A stretch of 64,000 bases of DNA, taken from positions 10,391,318-10,455,317 of the forward strand of contig NC_061131.1 in assembly GCF_905220365.1 (NCBI RefSeq), read 5' to 3'. Of the stretch, positions 30,301-41,275 are shown one piece after another (the stretch's first letter is position 1; every line of letters begins with the position of its first letter). Source of the stretch: Vanessa cardui (lineage: Eukaryota; Arthropoda; Insecta; Lepidoptera; Nymphalidae). Made by a program: the position numbers and the translations under genes. A model generated the notes under the pieces. That model was not told the DNA's origin. It searched no databases and was given only the letters and a program-made list of their open reading frames with translations.

Positions 30301-33300
30301 CGTTACTGGCAAATTACATCATGGGCTTTAACGTATTTATAGAGCTTCTTTGATGTTGGAACAGTACGAGTTCATCGATAAACTACACAATTACGTAAAT
30401 TACCTAAAACAATGTTTTTATTAAGTTATTTATAATCAGATTTTTACTATATTTTTTTTCTCTAAACTTAAAGAAATTGGTATTGGTAGATATTATGAAT
30501 ATTTGTTAGATCTACCTTTAACTAAGTTACTTATACGATGTACATATATGTTTCCTATGGAGACACATTACATACAATAAATTCCAATTATTCATAGTTG
30601 TCAAAAATTAAGAACATGTTTTCTTGTTTTTTACATTATATATGTACTATATTAAACTTACAAATTGCCCTAATTTGATAAGGTAAAACTTTCGTTAAAC
30701 AATGTGTAAACGACAGTGATAATGATAACACAAGAATCAGCCTTCTAAAGGTGCATGAACTAGACTAACGACACGAGCTTTAGCGATAAGCAGCGATAGT
30801 GCAGATAAGCCTTATGCCGCTAATTGAGCACAACAGATTTCATTTTCAAACTAAAACCTTAGTGGGAAAGTGTATTGACCCGGCTTTTTTAATTAAAATT
30901 TGTATGGATGCGATACAATAGGACCATTTTTTCAATCTTCAAGAGATTGATAGGCCTATCGCGTGATCCCATTTGCTATTGTATACGTACAGACATTTGA
31001 TCAAATATAATGTGAGACTATTATTGTATGAAAAATATTTTATAACTTCTTTTTTTGCGTTGTTAGAATATTTCAGTACTTTTTGTCATTTTATTTAATA
31101 ACGCGCAAAGGATTAAAAAAATACATTTATAAACATTTTTATATACTAGCAATTAAAATAATTAAATATTCAAATGTAGTTTTTAATGAACTCATAATCT
31201 TATTAGGAACAAGTTTATATTTGGATATATTAGTTTTAAAAAATCCCTAAAATACTATTGACTGATAAAAACTTAATTTTATTAAGTAACTGTTACTATT
31301 TGTTTAATATTTTTATCGAAACTCGACTGGCAATACCACCATGGACTGTCACGTTATTATTTATAAAAGCAATCCTTTTACTGTCGCGAGCACATTCGCT
31401 CTATTTTATCCTTTCTTTTTTTACAAAATTGCTTGACATTTTCTAACATTCTTGACTCGTGCCAAGAATTTACGCTTTTTCCTTATAAATACATCAACAT
31501 TAAAGAATTTCATGCGTAAGGAGCGTATACAAAACAATTTCTAGTAATGTGTTAGTCCTTTATCTAATATCACTATAACAAATCTGGCATTTCGACTTCT
31601 ACGGTGTGGAATATTCTGATGTATTAGTCCTCTAAATACACAATTTGTCACACCTGGGATAAGGTCTCCTGAAGTAAATAATAATAAATAAACATTCGAC
31701 AAGATCACATTCCACTCTGATTCCAATGTAAGTAGCTAAAGCACTATTGTTATGGAAACTCAGAAGTAGCGACGGTACCACGAACACCCAGACCCAAGAC
31801 AACATAGAAAACTAATGAACTTTTTCTACATCGCCTCGGCCGGGAATCGAAACCAGGAGGTCGGAGTGGCGTACCCATAAAAACCGGTATACACACTACT
31901 CGACCACGGAGGTCGTCATAATTAAGAATTAAGCACATAAAAATGAATGCTTGTCTGGACTTAAGACGCTCATCCTCGATTAAAAGGCTCAGCTTATATC
32001 GCAAAGCTCAATATATATTATAAGCATTTATATAAATATGTAATTATAAATTCTTAAATCGAAAATGTACAGGGCATTACAGAGACCTCCAATGCGTACT
32101 TTAATCAAAATATATAAAATGAAACGAAAAAGTGTGCGTATGTAAGTAAATTGTTACTATGATAATCTTAAGACATTTTTTCTAAGGCGAGGCACTTTAA
32201 TGGACGTTGGACGTAGCACCCGTGGCCGTCATTATTCAAGTCATGTATTTTTTGTCTTACTTCTGTACCGTAATTACGTATATGTAAATTGGATCAGTTT
32301 ATCAAGCGCGGCCAACGACGCTGGAATTTTTATCATACGTGTACCAAATGTATCGAAAGATTGCGATCACTTTTGATATCATTTATTTACGAACGTTGAG
32401 TTCAAATGTTTTATTATGTATCGTAAGTACTACTTGAAGAAAAATTTGCTTTTAGGCAATTTATAAAGGAGAGCATGACCATTGAAATGATGATAAGGTT
32501 GAGGATATTAAACCTCTTTTTAAGAAAATATTAATAAGTGACATCATCCATTATTAAACAGTAGTAACTTATCATTGGCTTCACAATCTAGTGAGAATAT
32601 TACCTATCGTATATAAAATTAATTATTAGAACTTAAAACGATGCCAAAACCCAAAAGCCATACGGATATTAAATAAAATACCAAAGTAACAATCCATTCT
32701 TATCTATGAAAAAGATAAAAGAAAAAATATTAGGCAAGTTCGTGATAGAAATTTGATTAAGGTTAAATGTCACCATTAAATAGGTGCTTTAGGCTCTCCA
32801 AACGGGTTTTTGTTTATTGGTCACGTCATCGTCCGACCCTCGATGTCCTAAGCAATCTATTATTTAAGGAGAATATTTATATAATAGACTCTATTACTAA
32901 TAGTATAGATGTGATTTTTGAATAACATGTAATTAAAGATGGCCCGTTGTAAATGAGCACTCACAGTTATAGTATAGCTACTAATGTCACCAACTCATAT
33001 AGCCTTTTCTTTTGTTTAAAACATCAACATTGTTTTATTCTTTATAAATATTTGAAACAAAAAGTTTACTCAACTTAATATTTTGGATTGGATTTAAATA
33101 ATTGGATTTTAAATTATTAGCGAAACGAAACGAAGCGTTAAGTGAAAGAAAACATGAATATTACTAAACATATGTTTCAAAAAATATGCTAAAAACTTTA
33201 ATGCTTTAATAATAAGCAATAACATTACAGCTTTCGTTTTAAACATTGGTCATCACGTTAAGCGCGCGTTACAAACAATTGAATGAATTATACTTTCAAT

Positions 33301-34153
33301 GGCAAAGTTTTCCTCATTTCACCTGAAATAGTGCTTAACATAATACAATTCCATATTTAAAAAATATGTTTTTAATCCATAGACTAAAAACTATAACAGA
33401 ATACTAAATTTTCGCGTCACTATCGTCAAAAGTGTGTCCATAGTTTCACTTCAACCGATTCGGTGAAACTGGTTTAAAATTCAGTTGGAAGAGTTACCCA
33501 CATATACAGATATATCATAACGCCTCAAAGACAGAGAAATAAAATCAATTCAAAAAACAGTTTACGTTGACGTATTTGTGAAAATGAGTACATAGAAAGG
33601 TGAACTTCCATTACACGGATATATCAAAAAACCATTACAAGTGCACCAACATTAACACAAATGTTCGACCCAACAGTGCAAGTGTACTCGTAAATTCTCT
33701 TTAGATTTCCCAGAAATCTGCTATTACCGAGAATATGTTTACGTTTACGAGGGTTAAGCTTGAATGCGCAAATAAAATATGTTTACGGCAGAAATTGGCA
33801 ATCAAATATTTTTCTTTTACAATATTTTTTCTACAAAACAACATTTATACATTAAAAAAAAAAAATTAAATGCAATGAAAAAGTTTAACTTATTGATAGA
33901 GTTAAAAAAGGTCATAATACTTATTGAGAACTATAAGTTATTGTTCCAGATTATATATTCCATACACATATAAATAATGACTTACCTGGACAGCACTATT
34001 CAAGAAGCAATTATTTTGACCAGGGGCATTCCACAGCCCTTTAGTCGTATGGAAGATTCCAGAATCTCTCGAGCTTTCCCGCGAGTGCTGCGGACGCAAT
34101 TCATTGTTATGCAGGTAGAGATCGTGCGCAGGAGTCGCCATCGTGGTCGCCAT
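6290..34153 (-). CDS. ec: USP53/USP54 (echinus)-like ubiquitin-specific protease, N-terminal part (two coding exons, gene partial)
   Basis: The coding sequence joins 34153-33986 (56 codons) to 6382-6290 (31 codons), both in phase 0, and continues beyond the left edge. Residues 39-56 form the USP cysteine box (GLWNAPGQNNCFLNSAVQ), with the presumed catalytic Cys at position 49. The next exon opens with VLWHLDIFRRSF and continues with GHACLGPSCIFCALK, a cysteine-containing block characteristic of the USP53/USP54/echinus subfamily. In Drosophila, echinus acts in interommatidial cell death. Vertebrate USP53 and USP54 were long annotated as inactive, although K63-directed activity has since been reported. 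The start is the first ATG after an in-frame TAA near 34200; a second ATG lies four codons later. His and Asp boxes are not in the window. The identification rests on remembered family motifs and is strong for the subfamily. Activity in this species is inferred. Confidence 0.9.
12330..12405 (+). repeat. Degenerate copy of a dispersed repeat (CAGGCACAAGGGACATAA family)
   Basis: The stretch around 12370-12400 (AACAGGCACAAGGGACATAATATCTTA) is nearly identical to the central part of the copy at 61975-62180 and is related to 27136-27255 and 16135-16230. Only a short part of this copy is recognisable. Confidence 0.6.
12439..12487. repeat. Perfect 20-bp inverted repeat with 9-nt loop
   Basis: The left arm 12439-12458 (ACTTAAGGTAACATCAACAA) is the exact reverse complement of 12468-12487, separated by CTAAGATTA. 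The stem would be fully paired in DNA or RNA. It lies in the large USP53/54 intron. It could be a solo hairpin from a small palindromic transposon or an intronic hairpin RNA. The arm is shorter than a typical miRNA precursor. Confidence 0.9.
13991..14300 (-). promoter_or_regulatory. Candidate internal promoter and alternative first exon of the USP53/54-like gene
   Basis: A CpG-dense block (about 14130-14290) in an AT-rich intron is followed, reading on the minus strand, by an ATG at 14041. From there 17 codons (beginning MTKAKTTRSS and ending HGAK) run directly to GTCAGT, a plausible splice donor at 13990. The phase is 0, so splicing to the exon at 6382 would keep the frame. An in-frame TAG lies upstream of this ATG, and one short upstream ATG frame also precedes it. 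A TATA-like CTTTTAAAGC occurs near 14289-14298. The product would lack the cysteine box encoded at 33986-34153. This is inference from signals only; no transcript evidence is available. Confidence 0.4.
16135..16232 (-). repeat. Degenerate dispersed repeat, minus orientation
   Basis: Read on the minus strand, this contains a segment close to GGAATAGTTAATA-TTCTTACA followed by sequence resembling the copy at 62080-62120. It is a diverged fragment of the same family as 61975-62180. Confidence 0.5.
16644..16940 (+). mobile_element. Full-length tRNA-derived SINE (family 1) with (GTT)n tail
   Basis: The head carries a pol III box A-like TGGCCCAGTGG and a box B-like GGTTCAAACCC. The body is shared with other copies in the window and includes ACCCGCATTGGAACAGCGTGG and CTTTAGCTCAGCAGTGGGAA. 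The tail is TGTTGTTGTTGTT. Near-identical 10-11 bp direct repeats (TTGACAGGTCT and TTGACAGATCT) flank the element and are probably a target-site duplication with one mismatch. This is the most complete plus-strand copy here and lies in the USP53/54 intron. Confidence 0.85.
20343..20450 (+). mobile_element. Fragment of short Helitron-like repeat
   Basis: The run AAATTTGGTTTGAAGCAAGCTTGAACTCC, followed by ACGTAGACTACTTTT, ATGCCTAACACCTGACGA and a CGCGGCAAG end, parallels the copies at 35335-35532 and 41071-41228. The 5' part is missing. Confidence 0.6.
20757..20830. other. CpG-dense patch in the USP53/54 intron
   Basis: A GC- and CpG-rich stretch of about 75 bp (GAAGCGCGACCGACC and GCGCGGGCGCATGCGTCG) sits in strongly AT-rich surroundings. 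It contains a palindromic GCGCATGCGT core that resembles an NRF1 (insect Ewg)-type site. It encodes no convincing protein on either strand. Confidence 0.45.
25190..25240. repeat. (TA)n microsatellite
   Basis: A run of 13 uninterrupted TA units at 25201-25226 is followed by ATTA and further TA units to 25237. It is a simple repeat, likely length-polymorphic. Confidence 0.95.
25676..25795. other. CpG-dense patch in the USP53/54 intron
   Basis: About 115 bp rich in CpG (CCGGAGCCGGCGACCCGTGACGG and CTTGGCGCCCACC) is surrounded by DNA that is largely A and T. No good splice donor or coding frame was found on either strand, so a regulatory element or non-coding first exon is possible but unproven. 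Confidence 0.4.
27136..27255 (+). repeat. Dispersed repeat copy (same family as 61975-62180)
   Basis: Matches include ACTACAGGCGCAAGGGAAATAA, then TGATGACCACTAACCAGATGG and TTGCTTCCGTCTA. These parallel ACTACAGGCACAAGGGACATAA and GGTGACCACTTACCATCAGG in the better-preserved copy. The central part is diverged. This sequence is frequent in lepidopteran genomes and may be a LINE 3' end, but no coding part is present. Confidence 0.6.
31702..31917 (-). mobile_element. tRNA-headed SINE, family 2, minus orientation
   Basis: Read on the minus strand from 31917 it starts GACGACCTCCGTGGTCGAGT, which includes a box A-like TGGTCGAGTAG. It continues with GGGTACGCCACTCCGA and a box B-like GGTTTCGATTCC, then TCTATGTTGTCTTGGGTCTG and CTACTTACATTGG. 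It is a close relative of the plus-strand copy at 61262-61480. It is not a tRNA gene, because the anticodon arm cannot be folded into a standard tRNA and the sequence is dispersed. Confidence 0.75.
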
Positions 34154-34228
34154 TTCTATTACCAATCTGCCATATTCATAATTTATGTACGACACATTTT
34201 ATTCGATCGTGACATCTTCAACGGGTAT
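33986..34228 (-). CDS. ec: First coding exon of USP53/54-like gene (5'UTR 34228-34154, CDS 34153-33986)
   Basis: The acceptor ATTGTTTCAG before 34228 shows that at least one non-coding exon lies further upstream. The leader contains an in-frame TAA near 34200. Translation from ATG at 34153 gives MATTMATPAHDLYL and so on to the USP Cys box, whose catalytic Cys is residue 49. The exon ends CAG before GTAAGTC at 33985. The 38 residues before the Cys box are serine- and arginine-rich and look unstructured. Confidence 0.92.
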
Positions 34229-35334
34229 CTGAAACAATAAAAAAGGAAAGGATTATTTTTAAGATACATTCATGAAGAGTAAGTACAACAAAAGTTGATC
34301 TTGAGTTATGAATATCTTTAAAAATAAATAAATAATTGTTTTTGTGCAGAATCTGCACACATTGCTTATGTAAAATAATGAAATAAATATATATTTTTAT
34401 TTAGTTCGGTTTGTAATATAAAATTTTTGAAGCCATTATCCCAATGTAAACTATGCAAACGAGTGTATGTGTACAGTATTATATTGTAAAATATAAATAT
34501 AAAGTAAATATCACTGTCAGGTTCCATCATCATCACAAGAAAAATTCAAAGCATCGCAATTGCGACTATTATAAGGGAATGTACACGGAAGGTAAAGACG
34601 GGCGCTCATTAGTCTCGTGTCCTGGCCGACGCCAACTAATGACGAGTGACGAGCCACCGTCTGGCCGCATTCCTCTTGCTTCTGTTCAATTAAACCACGT
34701 GTAACCTAAACTTTATGACATTGTTGCTAATAATCAGAACCACTGGTTTGAATATCAACATTTCCTACACCATAAACCGGTATCTCTCTTTATCGTAATC
34801 CATTAGCACCCTTTATTACAACATTGTAAGGCTCAATATTAAACAGCTCGAGATTTGGCATAAACAGTTTTAATGTAAACTAGGAAACTAGATTTAAAAT
34901 ATTTACAAATCCAACTGACCGACTAGACGCAGTCGTTTTACAAAAATACTCAATGTTTCGAGTTAAGAATCACTTAACAATTTATTCTTATATATTTCAC
35001 AACACGTGTTTACAGTTTTACATGGACACAATGTTGTGTAAATACAAAGCGAGCAACTGAGTTATTCTCGGTCAGACGCTCGCCATCACTTCCGATCTAT
35101 TGGGAACGAGATCGCTAATTTAACAAAAATTGGGGTTAATTCCTCGATATCACTTACGCAAACCAACTTGCTTCTGGTTAAACATTTATTTAAAGATAGT
35201 TTAAGACGGATCTACTGCGGATGTTCTTGTTTATGTACGTGTCGAGAAATTGTTTGTAAGATCATTTATAACGTAGTTTATTAACTTCGATATGTCATAA
35301 CAAACATGGAAAAAATATTATATTAAAAACAAAA

Positions 35335-35532
35335 TCTATACGAATATTATAAATGTGAAAGAATATCTGTCTGTCTGTCGCTCTTTCACTACCAAACCGC
35401 TGAAACGAATTTGATTAAATTTGGTAAGAAGCTAATTTGAACTCCAAGGAAGGACATAGGTTATTTTTTGCCCAACACATGACAAACTGACCTAATGTCA
35501 TAATTCCTAACTAAGCTACGGGCGACAACTAG
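35335..35532 (+). mobile_element. Short non-autonomous Helitron-like element
   Basis: It begins TCTATACGAATATTATAAAT and ends with a short GC-rich TACGGGCGAC followed by AACTAG and T. That is the 5'-TC and 3'-CTAG(T) pattern of lepidopteran non-autonomous Helitrons. The middle carries CTGTCTGTCTGTCGC, CACTACCAAACCGCTGAAACG and TTTGCCCAACACATGAC, shared with 41071-41228 and 20343-20450. No terminal inverted repeats or target duplication are seen, as expected for rolling-circle elements. Confidence 0.7.
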
Positions 35533-36966
35533 TAATATATGTAATATTAAAGTCGTGCAATTAAATATCGATTTTTGAGTATTGGTAATGATAAACGACA
35601 AAATTTGAAAGTTTAAACGAATATTTTAACATCTATGGTTCTATTATATTGAACGTTTTTAATGATAAAAGATACACTTTTTAAAAATGCCACAAACACA
35701 CTTTTAAGTTTAATTTATTGTGTCCTAGAAGTTGTCAAAACATTAATTCCCTTATATAATTAATATTATCAATCAATTAATCCCTTATAGTAGCAGTAGT
35801 ATATAGTAGCAATTTTAAGTTTCTGTAAGGTTAAGTTATTTGTATCACACGCTACTGATAATTTTATGTAAGAAAACACCAGTCACTATAAATAGAACCA
35901 TGGATACCGTGACCATTAAGACAATTGGTCTATAATATTTTTTTTAAAACACGATGAAAAAATGATTGACAATAAATCGTCATAACAAATCATTTAAAAA
36001 AGCGTTTTCCAATATCGATAATAAATAACATTATGGACACTTTGTGACTTGTCATGGTTATTACGCTGAATAGACATCAATCATTATATTTCGACCACTT
36101 ACAACTCCATATAATTATAAATTTCAATAAAAACAAACAATTTTTAAAAACTTTTAAGCTCTTTATCTTCTAGTCACTTTAATATATGGTCTTAACAGGG
36201 TCAAATGTGTGAAAGAGATGCTGCAAAAAATAATTTCTGAAGTGTTACCATATTTCTTGGGAACAAAATCAAAGTGAAACTTTAGTTTAAAATAAAAAGG
36301 CCATCTCAAGTGGTCCATTAGTAATAAATAAGTTTAAGATACAGCTTTAAAAGCTTTCTTGTAACGGCTCAAGTGGGGACTGAACTCTTTAAAGTTCAAG
36401 ACTATATTGTACCTGACGACTAACGTCGTCATAAAACTGCTTCTTATTTTTATTTGAATAATAAATACCAAGACTAAATGTGGACTCTAGATAAACCTAT
36501 ACAAACGATAAATTATTAGACTATTATCTCTTTCACAATTATTTAAACTACCTCTGCCTGTAACAAGGTACCTACGAGTATTTCTATGTACCAGAAAGGA
36601 TTTGCTAGAGATTAAAGAACAAATAAAAAACTAGAAATGTTTGAATCAATTTCTTTGTACAGATACTTAGCAAAATGTGGAGTCACGTAGCACGTTTTTT
36701 CTAAGTACGTGTTGAAGCCGCTTTGTCGTGCCGCTTCAAGCAAATATGTGTGGCTATTGCAAAACAATCATTTTTTTCTACACTGATTGGTTTAACAATA
36801 ACATAAATTTAGTCTTTAATATGTTCGTTTCAACATTATTATTTGTAATAATTAATTTAAACACACGTTAAACGAAAATTTAAATTAGGTTCAGGCAAAT
36901 TTTAATACAGCTCGTAAAACGTTACGTGCATCTGTAACATTTGTACAAGTATAAAATAATCTTTTG

Positions 36967-37206
36967 TCAGTATGCCGAGTTGGAGAAATATACGGTGTAT
37001 GTGTGCTGCACGAATATGTAGAAGCACAACACACACAAAAGAATATGCTTTATTATACGTGACACAAAAGGAGCAAAACCGGAGGCTGCGCGTGCGCCGA
37101 CCCGCGAGACGGCACGAGTCAAACCGCCCGCCGCGCCTCGCATTATATTAGTCGCTATTATTACGACTCTACGCGTTTCGCCTATTATAAATTCTGACTT
37201 CACCAT
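36967..37206 (-). other. CpG-rich patch with an unsupported 79-codon frame
   Basis: The block 37070-37150 is CpG-dense (GGCTGCGCGTGCGCCGACCC and CGCCCGCCGCGCC). The minus-strand open frame across it starts MVKSEFIIGETR and ends in a hydrophobic stretch. It matches no family I know and its composition follows the local GC bias. I regard the patch as possible promoter or CpG-rich non-coding DNA, with the frame probably incidental. An NRF1-like GCGCGTGCGC lies inside. Confidence 0.3.
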
Positions 37207-40041
37207 TCTATCATTTTCTAGTAATTATAGGTGTATTTATAAAACAATGATGACATCACATAAGAATTTTTTGTTTTATTTTTGAAAGGTGATTAAGATT
37301 CTACAATAGTTTACAAAAACTATTTCATTTTCTTGATGAAAACATGACGATATCGTCATGTATGTAGTAAAAACTTGTACCCAAATATAATAAAAGTACA
37401 ATGTGGACGAGCTACCGATGCTATAAACCCTTCTCAACGTAACCCTATTCCAAAGTGTATTAGAACACTGAAGTTTATAAATGGTTTGACTTTATCCGTG
37501 GAAGTAATGAGAAAGTTTCTCCGAGTTACCTAAGCCTTAAGTCACCGTGACTGATTTAAAGAAGATTGTGTATAGGAATTTTTCGAAGACAATTTATTGA
37601 TGCGTATGACATTGAAATATTATTAGTTATTAAACTTTGTTGTTTAAATTTTAATTCTTTTTCTAAAGGTGGGTTAAAAGTGCATTATTAGTATGTCTTG
37701 TATTAAAATAGACTTGAAAGCGCAGGTGTGTTGATACGCAAGGGAAATAGCATAGAGTGAACAAAAAGATGCATTATTACCGCGAATTAATATTATTAAA
37801 GTAGTTGCCGGACTGGCCTTGGAGCGGAAATACCATATCTGATTAAAAAATATATTGTTAATTATTAAGAAATTGAATGAATCCACAATAAGTAGTCCAT
37901 TGTTTTACTTGGAGTAGTAGAGTGGGTCGCTAGCAATTGCATAAAAGGTATAAGACTCAATGTCATAAAATGTATCTCGATGAAAGCGATCACGACAGTC
38001 AGCGCACGATTCACTTATCACAAAACAATCCATTACGCTCTCAGTATGTTGTGATATATATTATATAAGTGTTATGGGAGTCCATATCTATGTATGTGAA
38101 AGTATGACCAAATTGTTTTCCCTTAAAATAATATATTTTTCTTCCACTTCAAGGTTTTTAAAGACTTTATTTTGATTGAATGAACATAAAAGCCCGCCTT
38201 TTGTTAAACGTTGTGCAAGTAAATTAAATTATATAAAAAATTATATAATTTACGTTTAACTTTTTGTATAGATTATTATAATGTAAGTAAAAGAATATTC
38301 TTAAAAAATATTGTCAAATGAATTCAAAGATAGTGAAAGTCTGAATGAATAGCTTTAAATAGTCATTTCAAATCCTAAATTTCAGATGTTCGAACCTTAA
38401 AAGTACTCTACAGCTACCTACCTTCATAAATCAAATCAATGTATATATGTATGTAATCATTTAGACATGATTAATACTACTCAGTACTCAGTATTAGCTC
38501 AAGTGTCATCGCAAAGGGTTTATATTTCTTTATAGTCACGCAACTTACTGTAGTGTAAGTTCAATATATTTTTAAAACTTAAAAGCATAATGTGAGTATG
38601 CTTGTATTAGAATAACATAAAAGAACATTAGATTTTCAGAACTTTTTTTAATTATAAGAGAAGATTGTAAAATAACATTCGATAAAATTAAGGACGAATA
38701 ATGATGATATTTAGATTGAAAACTGATCAGTCTTTGCTCATATTGCATCCAAAAAAAAGTTAAGTCTTTATATTTTTTTAACTTCGTGCAGCCAATTATC
38801 GAGTAAATAGGCGATAAATGAAAATAACATAGTATTTTATCAAAAGAGCTTGCATCTGATCATGATAAAAAATGCTTGGTTCCACCTGGCTAAGGCACGT
38901 GCTGTATTCACCTGTTCGCAGTAGTTTTAATAAACACACACTTGCCAGCAACTACCTTAAGAAGCTTGGCATTATTTTTTTAACCATAGTAAGAAATTAC
39001 TACAATACAGGCCTACTGTCTCATTAAATGCGAATACCTCACTATATAATAGTATACAATCTACTCGTGTTTGTGCCTTTCGTAACTTGTTAAAAGATAA
39101 ATAGGTAGGCCTTAGTAGGTAGCTTAGCAAAGTATATACATTAAGTGCCGGTGACATATTATTTCCATATTCATCTTCTTATTAATATTATTCTTCTATC
39201 GAATGTACGTAGTTTTTTAATCTGTCTTAGATTTGATTAATGTCATTAGATACTTTTTTTTAGGATTTCAAATATATATAATTAAATAGTTATTGATAGA
39301 ATACTGATTTATATTTTGTAAAATGATAAAAGAAGTAACTTTGAATTGGTTTTAAAATATAATTTTAAAGTATAATTTTTCTTTATTCAAGAAAAATATC
39401 AATAACGCGATAAGAACACGTAGACGCTTATCGTGAATATTGCATGCAATAATTTCTTCTCGACGTGTCCAATTTGAAATACTGTTAATAAGTATTTTAA
39501 AAATCATCAAACAGGTTAATCTTTTAAAACATATTAATTAACTACATATAAATATATTTCTAACACTTGTTGATTATGTCATTTTATTCTTGTTTTAAAA
39601 TATTATCTTAAGACTAATTTACATATTTAAACGGCAGAATTATATAATTAATAAGTTAAAATAATGTTTTTATACCAGCTCGTTGCTACTCGATGTCAAA
39701 ATGAAATAAATGAATTATTAAATTAAGTGTGTATATGTATTTAAATAAAAGATAATAATTTGTAAACATGTACCTGTGTGTATAAAATATAAACATCTAT
39801 ATTGCATTTGAATATTTTTATTTATATATCCTATGTTTATACTTATTACATAATTTGAAAAGAAATAATGTGTTCTAATTGCAGGAAAGTTTTGGTTTAT
39901 TTTAATTATTAACATTTCTGCCATAAACTTAATACCTATATATTTATTTTATTAATTAGTATTGTATTAGGTATGATTATTATATATTTATTGATTATTA
40001 TATTATTCTTCTACAGGAATAGTATTAAATTCAAACTTACC

Positions 40042-40560
40042 AAATGTTTATCCTCTCAGCGAATAATCGTGGTCTCAGAAAACAATGTTTAAAGTCACAA
40101 AAAGACCTGTTATATTCCCAACAGTTCACACCTATAGTTTACTTCACACCTATTGTTTTAAAACGTTACACTTTTACATAATCACTTAAATAAAAAGTTT
40201 TTATATATATAACGAAAATGAATTCAGATTTTTTTTTAAACTATTTAAAAATATATCCGTTATTTTAAATTTATACATATAATGCAACTTGATTATAGCG
40301 ACTAAAAATGTTTGAAAAAGTATTTATAACTTAATCAATAAAATAAAGTATTCTATTTTTGAATAATGCTTTCAACGCTTTTTCTTCTATGTAGTCAAAT
40401 TTTCCCGCCTAGTTAAATTCGTTCACTGTACAAGCGTCCAAACGCTCCACGTCCAAACGCTGGCGAAGCCGGTTTGACGCTGTTAGTGTATTTTATTTTG
40501 AGCCCCGCGCACACCGCATCGACTCGACGAGCAAACGACTCCAACAGGCGAGCCTTCAAA
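40042..40560 (-). promoter_or_regulatory. Candidate promoter and 5'UTR exon of the USP53/54-like gene
   Basis: The minus strand has a CpG-rich segment at 40560-40430 that includes a direct repeat of AGCGTTTGGACG. About 390 bp further along it has a strong donor, GTAAGTTTG, at 40041. The USP53/54 start exon at 34228 needs an upstream non-coding exon, and this is the best pairing of a GC-rich potential promoter with a strong donor that I see. No transcript evidence exists and other positions (34.6, 35.05 and 37.1 kb) are possible. Confidence 0.25.
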
Positions 40561-41070
40561 TACTTTACACTTCACAGCTTTCGAGATACAAAAAAGTAAT
40601 CATCAACTCATGTCCTTCATCCTCGGACAATACTTTTTCAGAGCAATATATGTATATGACGTATACAGAATTATCACAAAAATTATTTCGTAACAAATTT
40701 ATTGTTTCTTTAAAAATGAATATTACGATTGATACAGTTATGTAAAGCTAAGCAAGTATTATTTATATAATACAATCAATTAAAGATGATGTCACTTCTA
40801 TGAATTTGGCATATATTATTGCTCAACATAAAATGATTATTGGTAGAGTGGTAAAACAAATACCTGATGGTTGTAATAGCTCAGATTTGCGCCACCAACC
40901 TTGTGAACTAAGATGTGTCTTTTGTGCTTGTAGTTACGCTGGCTCACTTTTTAACTGACTTCAAAAAATGGAGGTTATCAATTCGACTGTATTTTTATTT
41001 TCAAAAAACCAAAACACAATAATCCAAAATATTGACGGGTGCTACTAGATTGGTTCATGGGATGGTACGG

Positions 41071-41228
41071 ACTGTCGCTCTATCACTACCAAACCGCTGA
41101 TCCGAATTAGATTTACTTTCGTATGAAGCAAATTTGAACACCAAGGCAAGACATACGCTACTTTTTTTGCCTAACCCATGACAACCAAACCCCTAAAATG
41201 CGAGCAATACCGCGAGCGATAACTAGCC
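41071..41228 (+). mobile_element. Helitron-like repeat fragment
   Basis: It shares GCTCTATCACTACCAAACCGC, the GAACACCAAGG-AAGACATA segment, TTTTTTGCCTAACCCATGAC and a CGCGAGCGATAACTAGC end with 35335-35532. The 5' end is missing or diverged. Confidence 0.65.
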
Positions 41229-41235
41229 AATTTAA

Positions 41236-41275
41236 ACTCAAATAACTTTATTATATTGAATAAAGTTATTTGAGT
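41236..41275. repeat. Perfect 17-bp hairpin adjoining a Helitron-like end
   Basis: Arm 41236-41252 (ACTCAAATAACTTTATT) is the exact reverse complement of 41259-41275, with loop ATATTG. It begins 7 bp after the Helitron-like repeat at 41228. It continues into a sequence (41281-41400, GGTCAAATGAGACACTACC and GAAACTCAGCGGG) that I recognise as another lepidopteran dispersed repeat. Confidence 0.85.

Larger units (their letters stand above)
6383..33985 (-). other. 27.6-kb intron of the USP53/54-like gene
   Basis: This interval is bounded by the donor after 33986 (CAG, GTAAGT) and the acceptor before 6382. It is AT-rich and holds mainly non-coding sequence and old repeats, listed separately. It also holds CpG-dense patches near 14.1-14.3, 20.76-20.83 and 25.68-25.79 kb, one of which looks like an internal promoter and first exon. 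The remaining open frames are short, use random-looking residues and match nothing I recognise. Long 5' introns like this often carry enhancers, but I cannot demonstrate any here. Confidence 0.75.

Noticed and set aside
31850..31917. tRNA-like sequence on the minus strand
   Set aside because: Same head occurs at 61262 followed by the same body; it belongs to SINE family 2.
36967..37206. 79-codon minus-strand frame with a hydrophobic end
   Set aside because: Frame is explained by a CpG-rich patch; no homology or splice context.
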